A DNA stretch of 44,039 nt from Nemertoderma westbladi (Eukaryota; Xenacoelomorpha; Nemertodermatida; Nemertodermatidae): NCBI GenBank assembly GCA_032718475.1, contig JAUCBJ010001373.1, forward strand, positions 1 through 44,039, read 5' to 3'. Positions 1 through 9,385 of this stretch are shown here, piece by piece. The notes under the pieces are model-generated. The model was not told the origin of the DNA. It saw only the letters and a list, made by a program, of their open reading frames with translations, and made no database searches. Numbering within the stretch: position 1 is the first letter of the stretch; each line of letters opens with the position of its first letter. The position numbers were made by a program, and so were the translations under genes.

Positions 1-292
1 CCCTCAACAAGATCCCCCTAAACCAGACCCCCCTAAATCGGATCCCCCTATACGTAATACCCCTGCTAAACCAGACCCCCCTCAACCAGATCCCCATAAA
101 CCAGACCCCCCTCAACAAAACCCACCTAAACCAGATCCCCCTAAACCGGATCCCCCCATAAATGATACCCATGCTAAACCAGACCCCCAACAACCAGATC
201 CCACTAAACCGGATCCCCCTACACATGATACCCCTGCCAAACCAGACCCCCCTAAACCTGACCCCACTAAGCCTGATACCCCTAAACCAGCT
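1..292 (+). repeat. Pro-Asp-Pro coding minisatellite at the N-terminal side of LINE A
   Basis: Degenerate units of about 18-21 bp such as CCAGACCCCCCTAAA encode PDPPKPDP-like repeats in the LINE A frame. The antisense strand reads as Gly/Ser-rich and is a shadow. The tract continues beyond the left edge, so its length is unknown. Confidence 0.8.
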
Positions 293-3200
293 CCAGCTTC
301 CACTAGCAGCAAGCATTCTACTAGATCAACCACGTCTAGTCAACCGCAACTGCCCCAACAGACCCTTCAGGCCAAGGAAATCAACAAACAGTGCCACCAG
401 TGCCACTCTGTTAATTTAAGGAAACAAACTATTAGCTGCAACCATTGCACATTGATATTTCACCTCTCATGCATCGGTATGACCAAAGCTCAAGCTGCTC
501 TCAGTAAGGCTTGGCAGTGTGATCATTGTTCGACATGTGCAGACGAGACAGACAACACGGGCAACACCTCTCATAGGATCGCGAGCCAACAACAGAGCCA
601 ACATTCAACAAACAATGTTCCCCTGCAACCCAAACCTGTTGAGATCGACGAAGTGACCAAAACTCCATCTCATGACACGCAGACCCACCCGAATAACATT
701 TGTAAACGGCAAGACGCTAATGGTAACATTGTTATAAGCAACAACCAATCAGACACCCAAAGACAATCTTCCCAGTCTCCTAGTTCAACGGGTTCCAATC
801 GGGTAATATGCAATACCTGCACACATGCTTGTCTAAGGAATGCAGATGGCAAAATCCGTCGTCACAAAGGTATAGATGGTGTCTGCCCCGGGTCTGGCTC
901 TTTCCATTCCCAACATAATGACTCCACCCAATGCAATGTACCACGGACCACCAACTCAGATGATTGCACTGCCAGTGTTGGGCCCCCTCCTGACCCATCT
1001 ACACAGAATGCATTGCTTACAGCCATGGACCTCCTTGCCATCATCCGCTCAGCTAGATGCCGGGTTCTTAAGTTCATCCCACGCGGCTCTAGGATAAAGT
1101 TCTCCCTCTGCTTCCAGGATGTTATCCACAAGGTTTTACGTGATCCTACAAACACTCTTAATTGGCGTAACATGCTAATTATGCCTCAGTTATGCCTCAG
1201 GAAACCTGACAGAGGAGGACGTAACCGCCGCGTCTCACTTGCAACACTGATAAACAAACAGATCTGTGCATTTGTCTCATCACCTGATCCATCATGCCTC
1301 ATTAAGCCACTGCCTAACAGATCAACAAAGGGAAAACCAAATGGTAAACCAATTAGTGACGAACGATTGCTTGAAAGGATTGCAACATCAGTCGCAGAAA
1401 AACTTGACGAAGGTGATGTCAGGGGTGCAATCCGTATTGCTTGCTCAATCGACTCTCTCGCACCATTCGATGCAGTAACCCATGAAAAACTAATAGCAAA
1501 ACACCCACCATGTCCAACAGATCGCCGTGAATTCCCAGCATCCTCTGTTCCTCCACTAACTTTAAGTCCTAGTGCAGTCAAAGGGGCAGTTGATAGTTTC
1601 CCACCTGGTAGTGCAGGGGGTCTTTCAGGATTGCGCCCTCAACACCTGAAAGATTGTCTATCGAAAAGGAATCAGGCCTCTGGGGTCCCCCTCCTGGAAG
1701 AACTCACCGAATTAGTCTACCTAATTCTCTCCGGCTCAGTTCCTTCAGTGGTCCGCCCAATCTTTGCCGGTGCAGCATTAACAGCATTCATAAAGAAGGA
1801 TGGGGGGACCCGTCCAATAGCTGTCGGAGAGACCCTAAGGCGCCTTGTCGCGAAAGGCGCATCTAAATCACAGGTTGAAAGCTGCTCTAGGAAGTTCTGT
1901 CCTTTACAACTCGGGTTTGGAGTGCCGGGTGGTGCTGAGGCAGCAGCCCATGCTACCAGAAGCTACGCTTCATCAGCACAACCAGGTGAAGTACTGTTGA
2001 AACTAGATTTCAAAAACGCCTTCAATACCATCCGCCGTGACTTTGTTGCTGAATGCATTGCTGAAGATGCACCACAATTGCTACCATTTTTTGACACGTG
2101 CTACAATGAGGACACAATACTGACATTCGGAAGTGAACTAACAATCGACTCTTCAGAAGGATTTCAGCAGGGTGACCCCTTGGCTATATACGGATTTTGC
2201 TCAGGTTTGCATAAGAAGCTCCAGATCCTTCTCTCACGCTTAAAATTAGCCTATGTTGACGATGTCTCAATGGGGGATGCATGGGAGAGAGTATTGGAAG
2301 ACTTATTTAGTTTCCGTAAAGCTTGTGAGGAAATCGGGCTGGAGCTAAACACACCCAAGTGTGAACTGATAGTTTTCCACCCAGAAAGTGCAAATGCCCC
2401 ACAAATCATTGCTGCATTCAGGGATGTTTTGCCTGACATCACACTGACCCCTGCGGAAGACTTAATCATTCTGGGCTCCCCAATCGGACCAAGGGCACTG
2501 ACATCTGCATTGACAGATAAGTATGACGCTCTGAAAGTGTTTGCAAGTCGCCTCCTCATCCTAAACAGCCATGATGCCTACTACCTTCTCCGTAACTGCC
2601 TTGCTATCCCAAAGCTAACTTATATACTCAGAACTTCACCTGCATTTGTGGCAAAGGAAATCCTCTCTGATATGGACAACTGTCTACGTGAGACCCTAGC
2701 ATCCATTACCAATGCGTCTATGACTGAATCAGTTTGGAGGCAGGCCACCCTACCATGTTGCCTGGGAGGGATTGGTATCCCAATGCCATCTGTAGTTGCT
2801 CCTGGTGCATATCTGGCTTCCGTCAGTAAATGCCGTTCCCTAACAAACCAAATTCATACTGTCGATGCCCCTGCAACAACATTCCAAGACGCACTAAATG
2901 TCTGGCGTTCACTAGGTGGAACTTGTATTCCAAATCAACTTGACTCACAGAGAAGTTGGCTTGAACCGCTCTATAAGCTTCAGGCTGACCAGTTACTTAC
3001 ATCCGCAAGTCCATCAGATACAGGTCGTATCAGGGGGTGCCAGGCACCAGGATCTGCCGACTGGTTGAACACACTTCCATCTGGAACACTTGCCCTCCGT
3101 TTGTCGAATGTACAGTTTACGATAGCTGCTGGCAAACGCCTCGGTGCACCTGTTTGTACTCCCCATACTTGTGTATGTGGCGCTGAAGCTGATGGTCTTG

Positions 3201-3742
3201 GCTACCACTCTTTGTCGTGCAAATCGACAAAGAGTAAACACGGACGACATAGGGAGGGGAATAACGCCATACATAGAGCGTTTTCTTCGGCAGAGATCCC
3301 GTCCACACTTGAACCTGTTGGACTCTGCAGGAATGATGGCAAGCGGCCAGACGGCGCAACTCACCTAAACTGGTCCCAGGGAAAAAGACTGGCATGGGAC
3401 TTTACTTGTGTGAATCGCATGGCAGCTTCATACAGCAATTCGGCTGAATCGGAGGGTTCTGCCGTAGCCGAAATGGCCGAAGCTAGAAAGATCGCCAAAT
3501 ACAGCGACATTTCGTCTACTGTCATTCTCCAACCAATCGCGGTGGAAACGCTAGGAGGATTTGGTCCTCTGACTTTAAAGTTCCTCCGCGAAATCGGGAG
3601 AAAGATAATATCAGTCAACGGCGACCCGCGCTCTTCTATATACTTGAGACAGCGCCTCGGCATCTGCGTACAGGCTGGAAATGCCTCTTGCATCATCGAG
3701 TCACTAAACTACACGCCACCGATACCAGTAAAAGAACTTTAA
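2..3742 (+). CDS. LINE A polyprotein: PHD finger, reverse transcriptase, restriction-like endonuclease (5' end outside window)
   Basis: The frame is open from the window edge to the TAA at 3740-3742, over 1240 codons, with no break. In order it has Pro-Asp-Pro-rich repeats (to about 290), a PHD-type finger (about 392-540: CxxC, CxxC, HxxC, CxxC), and a second CxxC...H...C motif near 805-890. The RT domain (about 1560-2700) shows motif A LKLDFKNAF, then FQQGDPLA, then YVDD at the catalytic site. After it come a CxC-x9-H-x3-C knuckle (about 3170-3220) and a KRPD...WDF segment (about 3340-3405) typical of the restriction-like endonuclease of R2-type LINEs. In such elements this protein nicks the target and primes reverse transcription there. 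All visible catalytic residues are present, so the copy looks young. A start codon is not visible in the window. RT identity is certain; placement in the R2-like group is inferred from the C-terminal motifs. Confidence 0.88.
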   Translation, partial: PQQDPPKPDPPKSDPPIRNTPAKPDPPQPDPHKPDPPQQNPPKPDPPKPDPPINDTHAKPDPQQPDPTKPDPPTHDTPAKPDPPKPDPTKPDTPKPAPASTSSKHSTRSTTSSQPQLPQQTLQAKEINKQCHQCHSVNLRKQTISCNHCTLIFHLSCIGMTKAQAALSKAWQCDHCSTCADETDNTGNTSHRIASQQQSQHSTNNVPLQPKPVEIDEVTKTPSHDTQTHPNNICKRQDANGNIVISNNQSDTQRQSSQSPSSTGSNRVICNTCTHACLRNADGKIRRHKGIDGVCPGSGSFHSQHNDSTQCNVPRTTNSDDCTASVGPPPDPSTQNALLTAMDLLAIIRSARCRVLKFIPRGSRIKFSLCFQDVIHKVLRDPTNTLNWRNMLIMPQLCLRKPDRGGRNRRVSLATLINKQICAFVSSPDPSCLIKPLPNRSTKGKPNGKPISDERLLERIATSVAEKLDEGDVRGAIRIACSIDSLAPFDAVTHEKLIAKHPPCPTDRREFPASSVPPLTLSPSAVKGAVDSFPPGSAGGLSGLRPQHLKDCLSKRNQASGVPLLEELTELVYLILSGSVPSVVRPIFAGAALTAFIKKDGGTRPIAVGETLRRLVAKGASKSQVESCSRKFCPLQLGFGVPGGAEAAAHATRSYASSAQPGEVLLKLDFKNAFNTIRRDFVAECIAEDAPQLLPFFDTCYNEDTILTFGSELTIDSSEGFQQGDPLAIYGFCSGLHKKLQILLSRLKLAYVDDVSMGDAWERVLEDLFSFRKACEEIGLELNTPKCELIVFHPESANAPQIIAAFRDVLPDITLTPAEDLIILGSPIGPRALTSALTDKYDALKVFASRLLILNSHDAYYLLRNCLAIPKLTYILRTSPAFVAKEILSDMDNCLRETLASITNASMTESVWRQATLPCCLGGIGIPMPSVVAPGAYLASVSKCRSLTNQIHTVDAPATTFQDALNVWRSLGGTCIPNQLDSQRSWLEPLYKLQADQLLTSASPSDTGRIRGCQAPGSADWLNTLPSGTLALRLSNVQFTIAAGKRLGAPVCTPHTCVCGAEADGLGYHSLSCKSTKSKHGRHREGNNAIHRAFSSAEIPSTLEPVGLCRNDGKRPDGATHLNWSQGKRLAWDFTCVNRMAASYSNSAESEGSAVAEMAEARKIAKYSDISSTVILQPIAVETLGGFGPLTLKFLREIGRKIISVNGDPRSSIYLRQRLGICVQAGNASCIIESLNYTPPIPVKEL

Positions 3743-3768
3743 CAAGACAATGTGATAGCATGGTCAGC

Positions 3769-5559
3769 AGGTCAGAAGGAAATCAATCAATCTGCTTACT
3801 GGGCGGAAAAGCCAACCAACCACCAAGGTTAAGGCTGAATCACCAGCCGATCGCCTCAATGGTTGGAAAGCCCACTTTGAAAAGCTCCTCAATAATGACA
3901 GGGTATTGCCTGATAACTTTATAGAAGTAAAAGTGTCTGAGTCTGTACTCCCAGATATTCCCATTGGCGATATCTCCTTTGCAGAAGTGAAAGCTGCTGC
4001 AAAGAGCATTAAGACCAATCGTGCCAGTGGAGTAGATGGTGTTCCCCCTGAGGTCTTTAAAATACCTGAGTGTTTAAAGCTCATCTATCCCATCATAGTA
4101 GACATGTACCGAACAACAAGAGTCCCACAAGAAATGAAAACAAATAAGTTGGTGCCAGTTCCCAAGAAGGGCAACCTAACACTCTATGGTTCTTTTCGGG
4201 GAATCTCATTGATCTCGATTGCTGCAAAGCTATACAATAGGATTCTATTAAATCGCATCAGGGATCCCATTGAGAGACTGCTCCGTGGAAATCAGAATGG
4301 GTTCCGTAAAGGTCGTGGGACCATGGAGCCCATTTTGGCACTTAGAAGGATAATTGAAGAATTATCAAAAAAGAAAGACAGGCATCTGGCTGTTATCTTT
4401 GTTGACTTCTTCAAGGCCTTTGATTCAGTCTCTCGCTCACGTATGTTCAGCATACTTTCATTATATGGGATTCCTGATGAAATTATTGCAGCAATCAGAT
4501 CAGTATACGATGGTTCGACAACATTTGTGTCTACTGTTGACGGTGACACAGAACCATTTGAAGTGTTATGGGGCGTCCTCCAAGGAGACACACTTGCACC
4601 ATTCTTGTTCATTATTGTGGTTGACTATGTTCTACGCATGTCCTTAGATCATCATAGTGATGATGGGGTGATTATAACTCCACCTACTGGCTCCAGAAGT
4701 CGAGGAAATCCTGCCAAGTACCTAACTGATCTAGACTTTGCTGATGACTTAGGAGTACTCTCAGAATCATTAGAGGGAGCCCAACGGCTCCTCAGCTCAT
4801 TAGAACATGCTGCTTCTAGTGTTGGTCTTTTTATTAACTCCAGAAAGACCAAAATTCTGACCGTTAACTTTGAAAGTCCTCAGCAAGTCTCTGATCGGAT
4901 GAGCATAAGCTCAAAGGATGGTATGCTTGAGCATGTGGACGACTTCTGTTACCTGGGATCATGGATCCGGAAGTCAGGTGAGGACCTTCGAATACGTAAG
5001 GGAAAGGCATGGGCAGCCTTGAATAGGCTTTCCAGGATTTGGAAGTCACCGAGAATTAATCGGAAACTTAAGGTCCGATTATTTAGAGCAGCAGTAGTTC
5101 CAGTACTCCTCTACGGGAGTCCATGCTGGGCTCTAACTGCTGAGGACACCAAATCTCTGGATGGCACATTCACAAGAATGCTACGCCGGGTACATTGTGT
5201 CAAGTACAATGCACACATCTCCAACCAGACACTATATAACATTGGAGGTGTCTCATTGGTTCCCCCAAGCTTGACACTAGAACAAAATCGCCTCCGCTTT
5301 GCAGGACATTGCTTTCGCCGTGAGGACCAGCCAGTGCATAATCTTGTACTTTGGCAGCCTCATGGAGTGAATAAGCATGGTGGACAGCCCATGACTTTCT
5401 TGAGACGCATCTTAAAGGACACTGGCCTTAAAGATGCGGATGATCTAGCAAATGTCATGGGTGATAGGGAGTTGTGGCGGTGCAATTTTGTTGACAAGCC
5501 GGCACAGCATTCTTAAAAATGCAGCTGCAATGCAGCATGCCGATCCTAGTAGTAGTAGT
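3769..5559 (+). mobile_element. LINE B copy 1, 5'-truncated, nested in the LINE A 3' UTR
   Basis: The 9-bp sequence ATGGTCAGC occurs just before the element (3760-3768) and again directly after its (TAG)n tail (5560-5568), as expected of a target-site duplication. The insertion is 18 bp past the LINE A stop codon, so LINE A 3' UTR sequence should resume at 5569. The endonuclease part is missing by 5' truncation and the RT part is intact. Related pieces lie at 22.4, 24.4, 26.9, 30.9 and 38.5 kb. The clade (RTE-, CR1- or I-like) cannot be fixed by eye. Confidence 0.85.
3771..5516 (+). CDS. LINE B reverse transcriptase, N-terminally truncated
   Basis: This is an open frame of 581 codons whose upstream end is the truncation point, so it has no native start. 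RT motifs are clear: KLVPVPKKG, GFRKGRGT, motif A FVDFFKAFDS, QGDTLAPFLF, and the catalytic FADD near 4736-4747. The C-terminal part has the RLRFAGHCFRR and LWQP segments found after the RT in APE-type LINEs. The endonuclease that belongs in front of it survives in the copy at 26870-29294. The protein probably has no host role, although the frame has stayed open. Confidence 0.85.
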   Translation, partial: VRRKSINLLTGRKSQPTTKVKAESPADRLNGWKAHFEKLLNNDRVLPDNFIEVKVSESVLPDIPIGDISFAEVKAAAKSIKTNRASGVDGVPPEVFKIPECLKLIYPIIVDMYRTTRVPQEMKTNKLVPVPKKGNLTLYGSFRGISLISIAAKLYNRILLNRIRDPIERLLRGNQNGFRKGRGTMEPILALRRIIEELSKKKDRHLAVIFVDFFKAFDSVSRSRMFSILSLYGIPDEIIAAIRSVYDGSTTFVSTVDGDTEPFEVLWGVLQGDTLAPFLFIIVVDYVLRMSLDHHSDDGVIITPPTGSRSRGNPAKYLTDLDFADDLGVLSESLEGAQRLLSSLEHAASSVGLFINSRKTKILTVNFESPQQVSDRMSISSKDGMLEHVDDFCYLGSWIRKSGEDLRIRKGKAWAALNRLSRIWKSPRINRKLKVRLFRAAVVPVLLYGSPCWALTAEDTKSLDGTFTRMLRRVHCVKYNAHISNQTLYNIGGVSLVPPSLTLEQNRLRFAGHCFRREDQPVHNLVLWQPHGVNKHGGQPMTFLRRILKDTGLKDADDLANVMGDRELWRCNFVDKPAQHS

Positions 5560-5568
5560 ATGGTCAGC

Positions 5569-6608
5569 TGACACGCATGCGTATTTTTCCCAAATGTTTT
5601 TTGGAAAAAATCCAAGTCCGTATTCGTGCTGATTCCATCTCTCGTAACAACACTGAATTATAATGATTACACCGACATCCTGGGGTCCGATCTAGCTTCA
5701 TAATAGGGCAAAATTTCGTATATATTTGTAAATGATTAAATACTTGCATTTACAATCTTTTTTCTTTTTTTATACTTATTAATATATTTTAATATTTTTA
5801 ATAATTAATATTTTAATATTAATCATAAATGCTAATTTTTACTCATTACTACATTTTACATTTGATTAAATTTACTTAGGTTAATTTACAATAAGTTGAG
5901 TAAATTTTGTAATAACATTAATAATATTTATTAATTATTTATTGTCAATGGATTTTGGATATAGGGAAAAAAGTAACCTATAAAATATAGGGAAAAAAGT
6001 AACCTATAAAATTCCGTTGATTTTACTTTCCGCAACAAAAACTACCAATTTAAGAATGAATAAAATTACGTATTACATGGGAGAAAAATGCAGAACATTT
6101 TTTTTTCAATATTCTCTCGACCCTTTATGAACCTCGCTGGCGCTCGGGAATTGGGCCTACTTTAAAAATAAATTCTAGAATAGTGAAGAAAGTTCCATAA
6201 TAACTAGAAAACGTTACAAAAAAAAGTATTATTAAAACTACTTGCTTATAACTGGGGGCTTTTTACAGTATGAAGTTTAATTGTATGAGTAATTGAGTAT
6301 GTAAGAATAATTGTATGCATTCCGGCAAGTATTGCGCAATATATTTATTAGTATTACATTTATTAAATATATAATAATAATAACATAATCACTGTATTAG
6401 ATTACTGCGTAATTAAGCCGTGATAAGGTAATTATGGTTTATCAGTACCGTCATTCAATTCCTACTAAATTGCTATTATATATAATAATTAAATTATTAA
6501 ATAAATATTGAAAATATCAATGTCAATTTCATCATGTTAAGATACGCTAAGAGGTAATATCTGACGTGAACGTGAAGTGTGATGGAACATCACCTACGAA
6601 TCACTCGG
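5569..6608. other. AT-rich intergenic stretch, probable LINE A 3' UTR at its left end
   Basis: The first 100-200 bases probably continue the LINE A 3' UTR interrupted by LINE B; I cannot see where LINE A ends. The rest is very AT-rich. A 26-bp direct duplication containing ATAGGGAAAAAAGTAACC lies at about 5961-6012. TTTATT on the plus strand near 6344 and 6359 could be poly(A) signals for the minus-strand oxidoreductase gene. I see no other gene. Confidence 0.5.
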
Positions 6609-7643
6609 TCATTGGGTTACTTGCATCACAGTATTTGTAGTAATACTCGCCTTGCACAACTCGGCTAACTTGGTCGCAGCTAAAACATCCGCTGCTGAAA
6701 CCTCTACAGCCACTCCCTCTATAGTATCCAAAAAGTGTTCTAATTCTAGAATATAAGATTCCTTGTAGCGCGACACGAAATCAGGCACAGCAGGAGGCAG
6801 ACAACGTCCAGAATGATTCCAAACCTGAACTCTAGAAGGATAATGATTGTCAATAATTAAACTCCCTTTATCTCCCTGGACTTCCACCGCTTGGTGGAAT
6901 CCGTGCGCAACGTTCCGATTGTTCTCAACTGTCCCGATACACCCGTCTGGGAAACCCAGGGTAACCGCGACCGTGTCCCAATCCCCGGCGTCCCTTACAC
7001 ACTGGTAGTTGGCGCCTCCAGCCGCGTACACCGAACTCGCGCGTTGCCCAGCCAGCCACCCGATCGCGTCGAGGTCGTGTATGCACGTATCCACGAATAT
7101 CCCCCCGGAGTTCTTTAAATACTCGGCGGGAGGTAATTCCCGGTCTCCACTCATGCATTTTATCCGGTTTATTTTACCCAATTCGCCGGATCGAATTCGT
7201 CGCCATGCTTCCCTTAGATCCGGATCGAACCGCCTATTGAATGCACACAGTAACGAGCAACCATTTTCAGTAGCGAGAGCGTAATGTCTCGATATGACTT
7301 CGCTAGTCGTACCAAGTGGTTTCTCGCACATTACATTCTTGCCAGCTTTTAAACATTCGGTTACAATGTGCTCGTGAGTGTCGGTGGAACTAGCTATAAT
7401 AACACCTGATATTTCTGAATCTGTTAGAATTTCGGATAAGTTTAGGTTGGCGACTAGTTTGGGTGGAGTTACTCCGCCAGCAGTGCACGCAGTAACATCG
7501 GGTAGTATTCTATCGATCACGGATTCCTGCTCAACTAGGTACTTGAGTACACACCGGTTGTTCGATAGAACATTCTTGGCATGGATGCGGCCAGCCCGAC
7601 CGAATCCAACGATAGCTAATTGTAACTTCTTTACCGCTGACAT
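6609..7643 (-). CDS. Gfo/Idh/MocA-family NAD(P)-dependent oxidoreductase (inositol 2-dehydrogenase-like)
   Basis: The gene encodes a single-exon protein of 344 aa, the usual family length. An N-terminal Rossmann fold carries GFGRAG (residues 13-18). The family signature EKPLG (107-111) contains the Lys that helps hold the nucleotide and substrate. The segment GGIFVDTCIHDLDAIGWL (180-197) supplies the Asp/His of the active-site region. Enzymes of this family oxidise a hydroxyl of a sugar or cyclitol with NAD(P)+; the substrate here cannot be read from sequence, and myo-inositol is only the nearest classical case. There is no signal peptide, so it is probably cytosolic. The ATG at 7641-7643 lies right before the Rossmann strand. 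Lack of introns could mean retrogene origin or old transfer from bacteria; related genes exist in other invertebrates. Confidence 0.88.
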   Translation of the reverse strand: MSAVKKLQLAIVGFGRAGRIHAKNVLSNNRCVLKYLVEQESVIDRILPDVTACTAGGVTPPKLVANLNLSEILTDSEISGVIIASSTDTHEHIVTECLKAGKNVMCEKPLGTTSEVISRHYALATENGCSLLCAFNRRFDPDLREAWRRIRSGELGKINRIKCMSGDRELPPAEYLKNSGGIFVDTCIHDLDAIGWLAGQRASSVYAAGGANYQCVRDAGDWDTVAVTLGFPDGCIGTVENNRNVAHGFHQAVEVQGDKGSLIIDNHYPSRVQVWNHSGRCLPPAVPDFVSRYKESYILELEHFLDTIEGVAVEVSAADVLAATKLAELCKASITTNTVMQVTQ

Positions 7644-7775
7644 GGTGTAGGTTTAAGTGTTGCACAGGGACGGGTCTTACAAATCTGATCGTAGGATAAT
7701 TCAATGAATTTGAGTTTTAATATCACCTGGCAGCAATACTCGAGCTGAATATTGATTTATTTGTACTTCCCTCCT

Positions 7776-7979
7776 GTTTCACTCTAACATACTTGAGGCC
7801 GGTAGGTCCGCTGTTAGAGATAAATAGAATATATGCAACTTACGATAGACTCCTTGTTCAATATAGGTGGATTTGGATGGGAGAGTAAGTGTCAGGGGCA
7901 AGTGGCTGAACTGTTTACCGCTCCCCAGTGACGTTATTCCTCATTTTTTCCCTTTCTGAACAAAACCATAATATTACAT
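7776..7979 (+). mobile_element. Hammerhead-element copy lacking the ribozyme core
   Basis: It matches the element at 26844-26869 plus 29295-29523 along both flanks, from GTTTCACTCTAACATACTTG to CCATAATATTACA. The A-box-like stretch is kept, but the ribozyme core and B box are replaced by a short CCCCAG junction. It also shows the undisturbed site into which LINE B inserted in the other copy. Confidence 0.7.
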
Positions 7980-7996
7980 TACAGTATAGGATAAGG

Positions 7997-8144
7997 CAGC
8001 CAAGTCAGTTTTTGGTTAATAACAATTAATAATTAATAGGTTCATACTATAATGTGAGATATTTTTAATTCAGCCAAGTCAGTTTTTGGTTAATAACAAT
8101 TAATAATTAATAGGTTCATACTATAATGTGAGATATTTTTAATT
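7997..8144. repeat. Perfect 74-bp tandem duplication
   Basis: Two apparently identical 74-bp units (7997-8070 and 8071-8144) start with CAGCCAAGTCAG and end with TTTTTAATT. Identity suggests a recent duplication or an assembly effect. No coding content. Confidence 0.9.
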
Positions 8145-8272
8145 ATTCGCAGGCCTCTCTTTTACCGCAAGCCGTGACTACGGACTCAAATCTATTACTA
8201 GAGTTGTCATTGGTTTTGATGTGATGTGATTCGGAATACAAATTTTAATTATCTTTTTGTGTCTTGTACAAC

Positions 8273-9385
8273 TACTACTACTACTACTAGGTCGAGCGAA
8301 CTCGGACAGTAGAAATGAGATCCTTCCAGGCTTCCCGATTCTCCATAGTTGTCGCAATTTCGTTTCTCCCAAGTTCAGTATCCCTTTCAAGTTGATCTAT
8401 ATATGTTATGGCTGGTCGTCCACGACTACGCTTTCCATGAGTTGGTTGCCAGAAAAGTAGATCTCCATAGCGAAAAATATATCATATATCATTCAAATAT
8501 ATCAAAAATATATTCACATAGTATATTTAATAGTCTGCGACAAATGCCCAACAATATCCACCTTATCCTCTCAATAACTAATTACTTTAGACCATATATT
8601 AATATTTTAATAATTTATAAATTTTAGATTCCGTGCAACTTAATATGTAATTACTTAGGTTTTTACCATTTTACCCGACTGGGGGGTGTCCAGATTAATT
8701 AATAATAATATATTTAATACACCGCGTCACTCACCCCACAACAATTCACTTATTATTATTGAAAAGTAGATCTGGTAGGACCTCATCTTTACTTCGCCAG
8801 CAGTGCCCACTGAATCTTAATCTGCGTTCACGGAGGCTGGTTGATACAGGTGGTATTGTACCATAAAGCTCGGTGTTTGTCATGTGTTGTCTCCAGCTGA
8901 TGTTTAGGGCTGCCCTTAGTAGTCTTGTGTAGCAACCATCAATTCGTTGTTCAAGTGATTTAGTCAGTGTCCAGGTCTCACCCCCGTATAAAAATACACT
9001 TTCCACTGTGGCTCGAAAAAACTTAGTCTTCAGGTGCCTGGAGAGATCTGATTTCCAGATGGTATCCATTTTTGATAGAGCTACCCAAGCCTTTGCTTTC
9101 CTAACTTCTATGTCCTTTTTGCTACTCTCTATCCATGATCCAAGGTACTGGAAGTCGTCAACCTTTGTTAGTTGATTATTGTCAATGGTTGTCAAGTTTC
9201 CATCAACATTAAAGGTCATGAATTCGGTCTTGATAGCATTTATATGCAATCCAACCTCCTTAGCAGCCCTCTCCACTTTATTTAGTAGAAGCTGTGCATC
9301 TGCTAGGGTATTAGAGAGCAGGGCGATTTCATCTGCAAAGTCGGTGTCGGTGACTGTAGTTGCCGGATATCTACTTGTCTCTACT
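8273..9385 (-). mobile_element. LINE C fragment (RT C-terminal half), interrupted by a nested insertion
   Basis: On the minus strand the frame from 9385 reads through DTDFADEIALLS (the catalytic FADD has become FADE), RLRFSGHCWRSKDE and DLLF. After the nested insert it continues at 8464 with WQPTHGKRSRGRPAITYIDQL and ends near a (TAG)n tail at about 8271-8289. The 13-bp direct repeat TGTCTTGTACAAC flanks it at 8260-8272 and 9386-9398, which is a target-site duplication. It is a 5'-truncated copy of a family different from LINE B, with the same kind of 3' tail. It is inactive because of truncation, the FADE change and the insert. Confidence 0.88.
8465..8760 (+). mobile_element. 296-bp non-coding element nested in LINE C
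   Basis: The 13-bp sequence GAAAAGTAGATCT occurs on both sides (8452-8464 and 8761-8773). Removing the insert plus one copy restores the LINE C reading frame exactly (PDLLF then WQP), which proves the insertion. The element is AT-rich, starts CCATAGCG and ends in a short (TTA)n tail, so the plus-strand orientation is likely. A 13-bp duplication and a simple tail suggest LINE-driven retroposition. I see no A/B boxes and no coding content. Confidence 0.88.

Noticed and set aside
112-333. Gly/Ser-rich minus-strand frame
   Set aside because: Antisense of the Pro-Asp-Pro repeats of LINE A.
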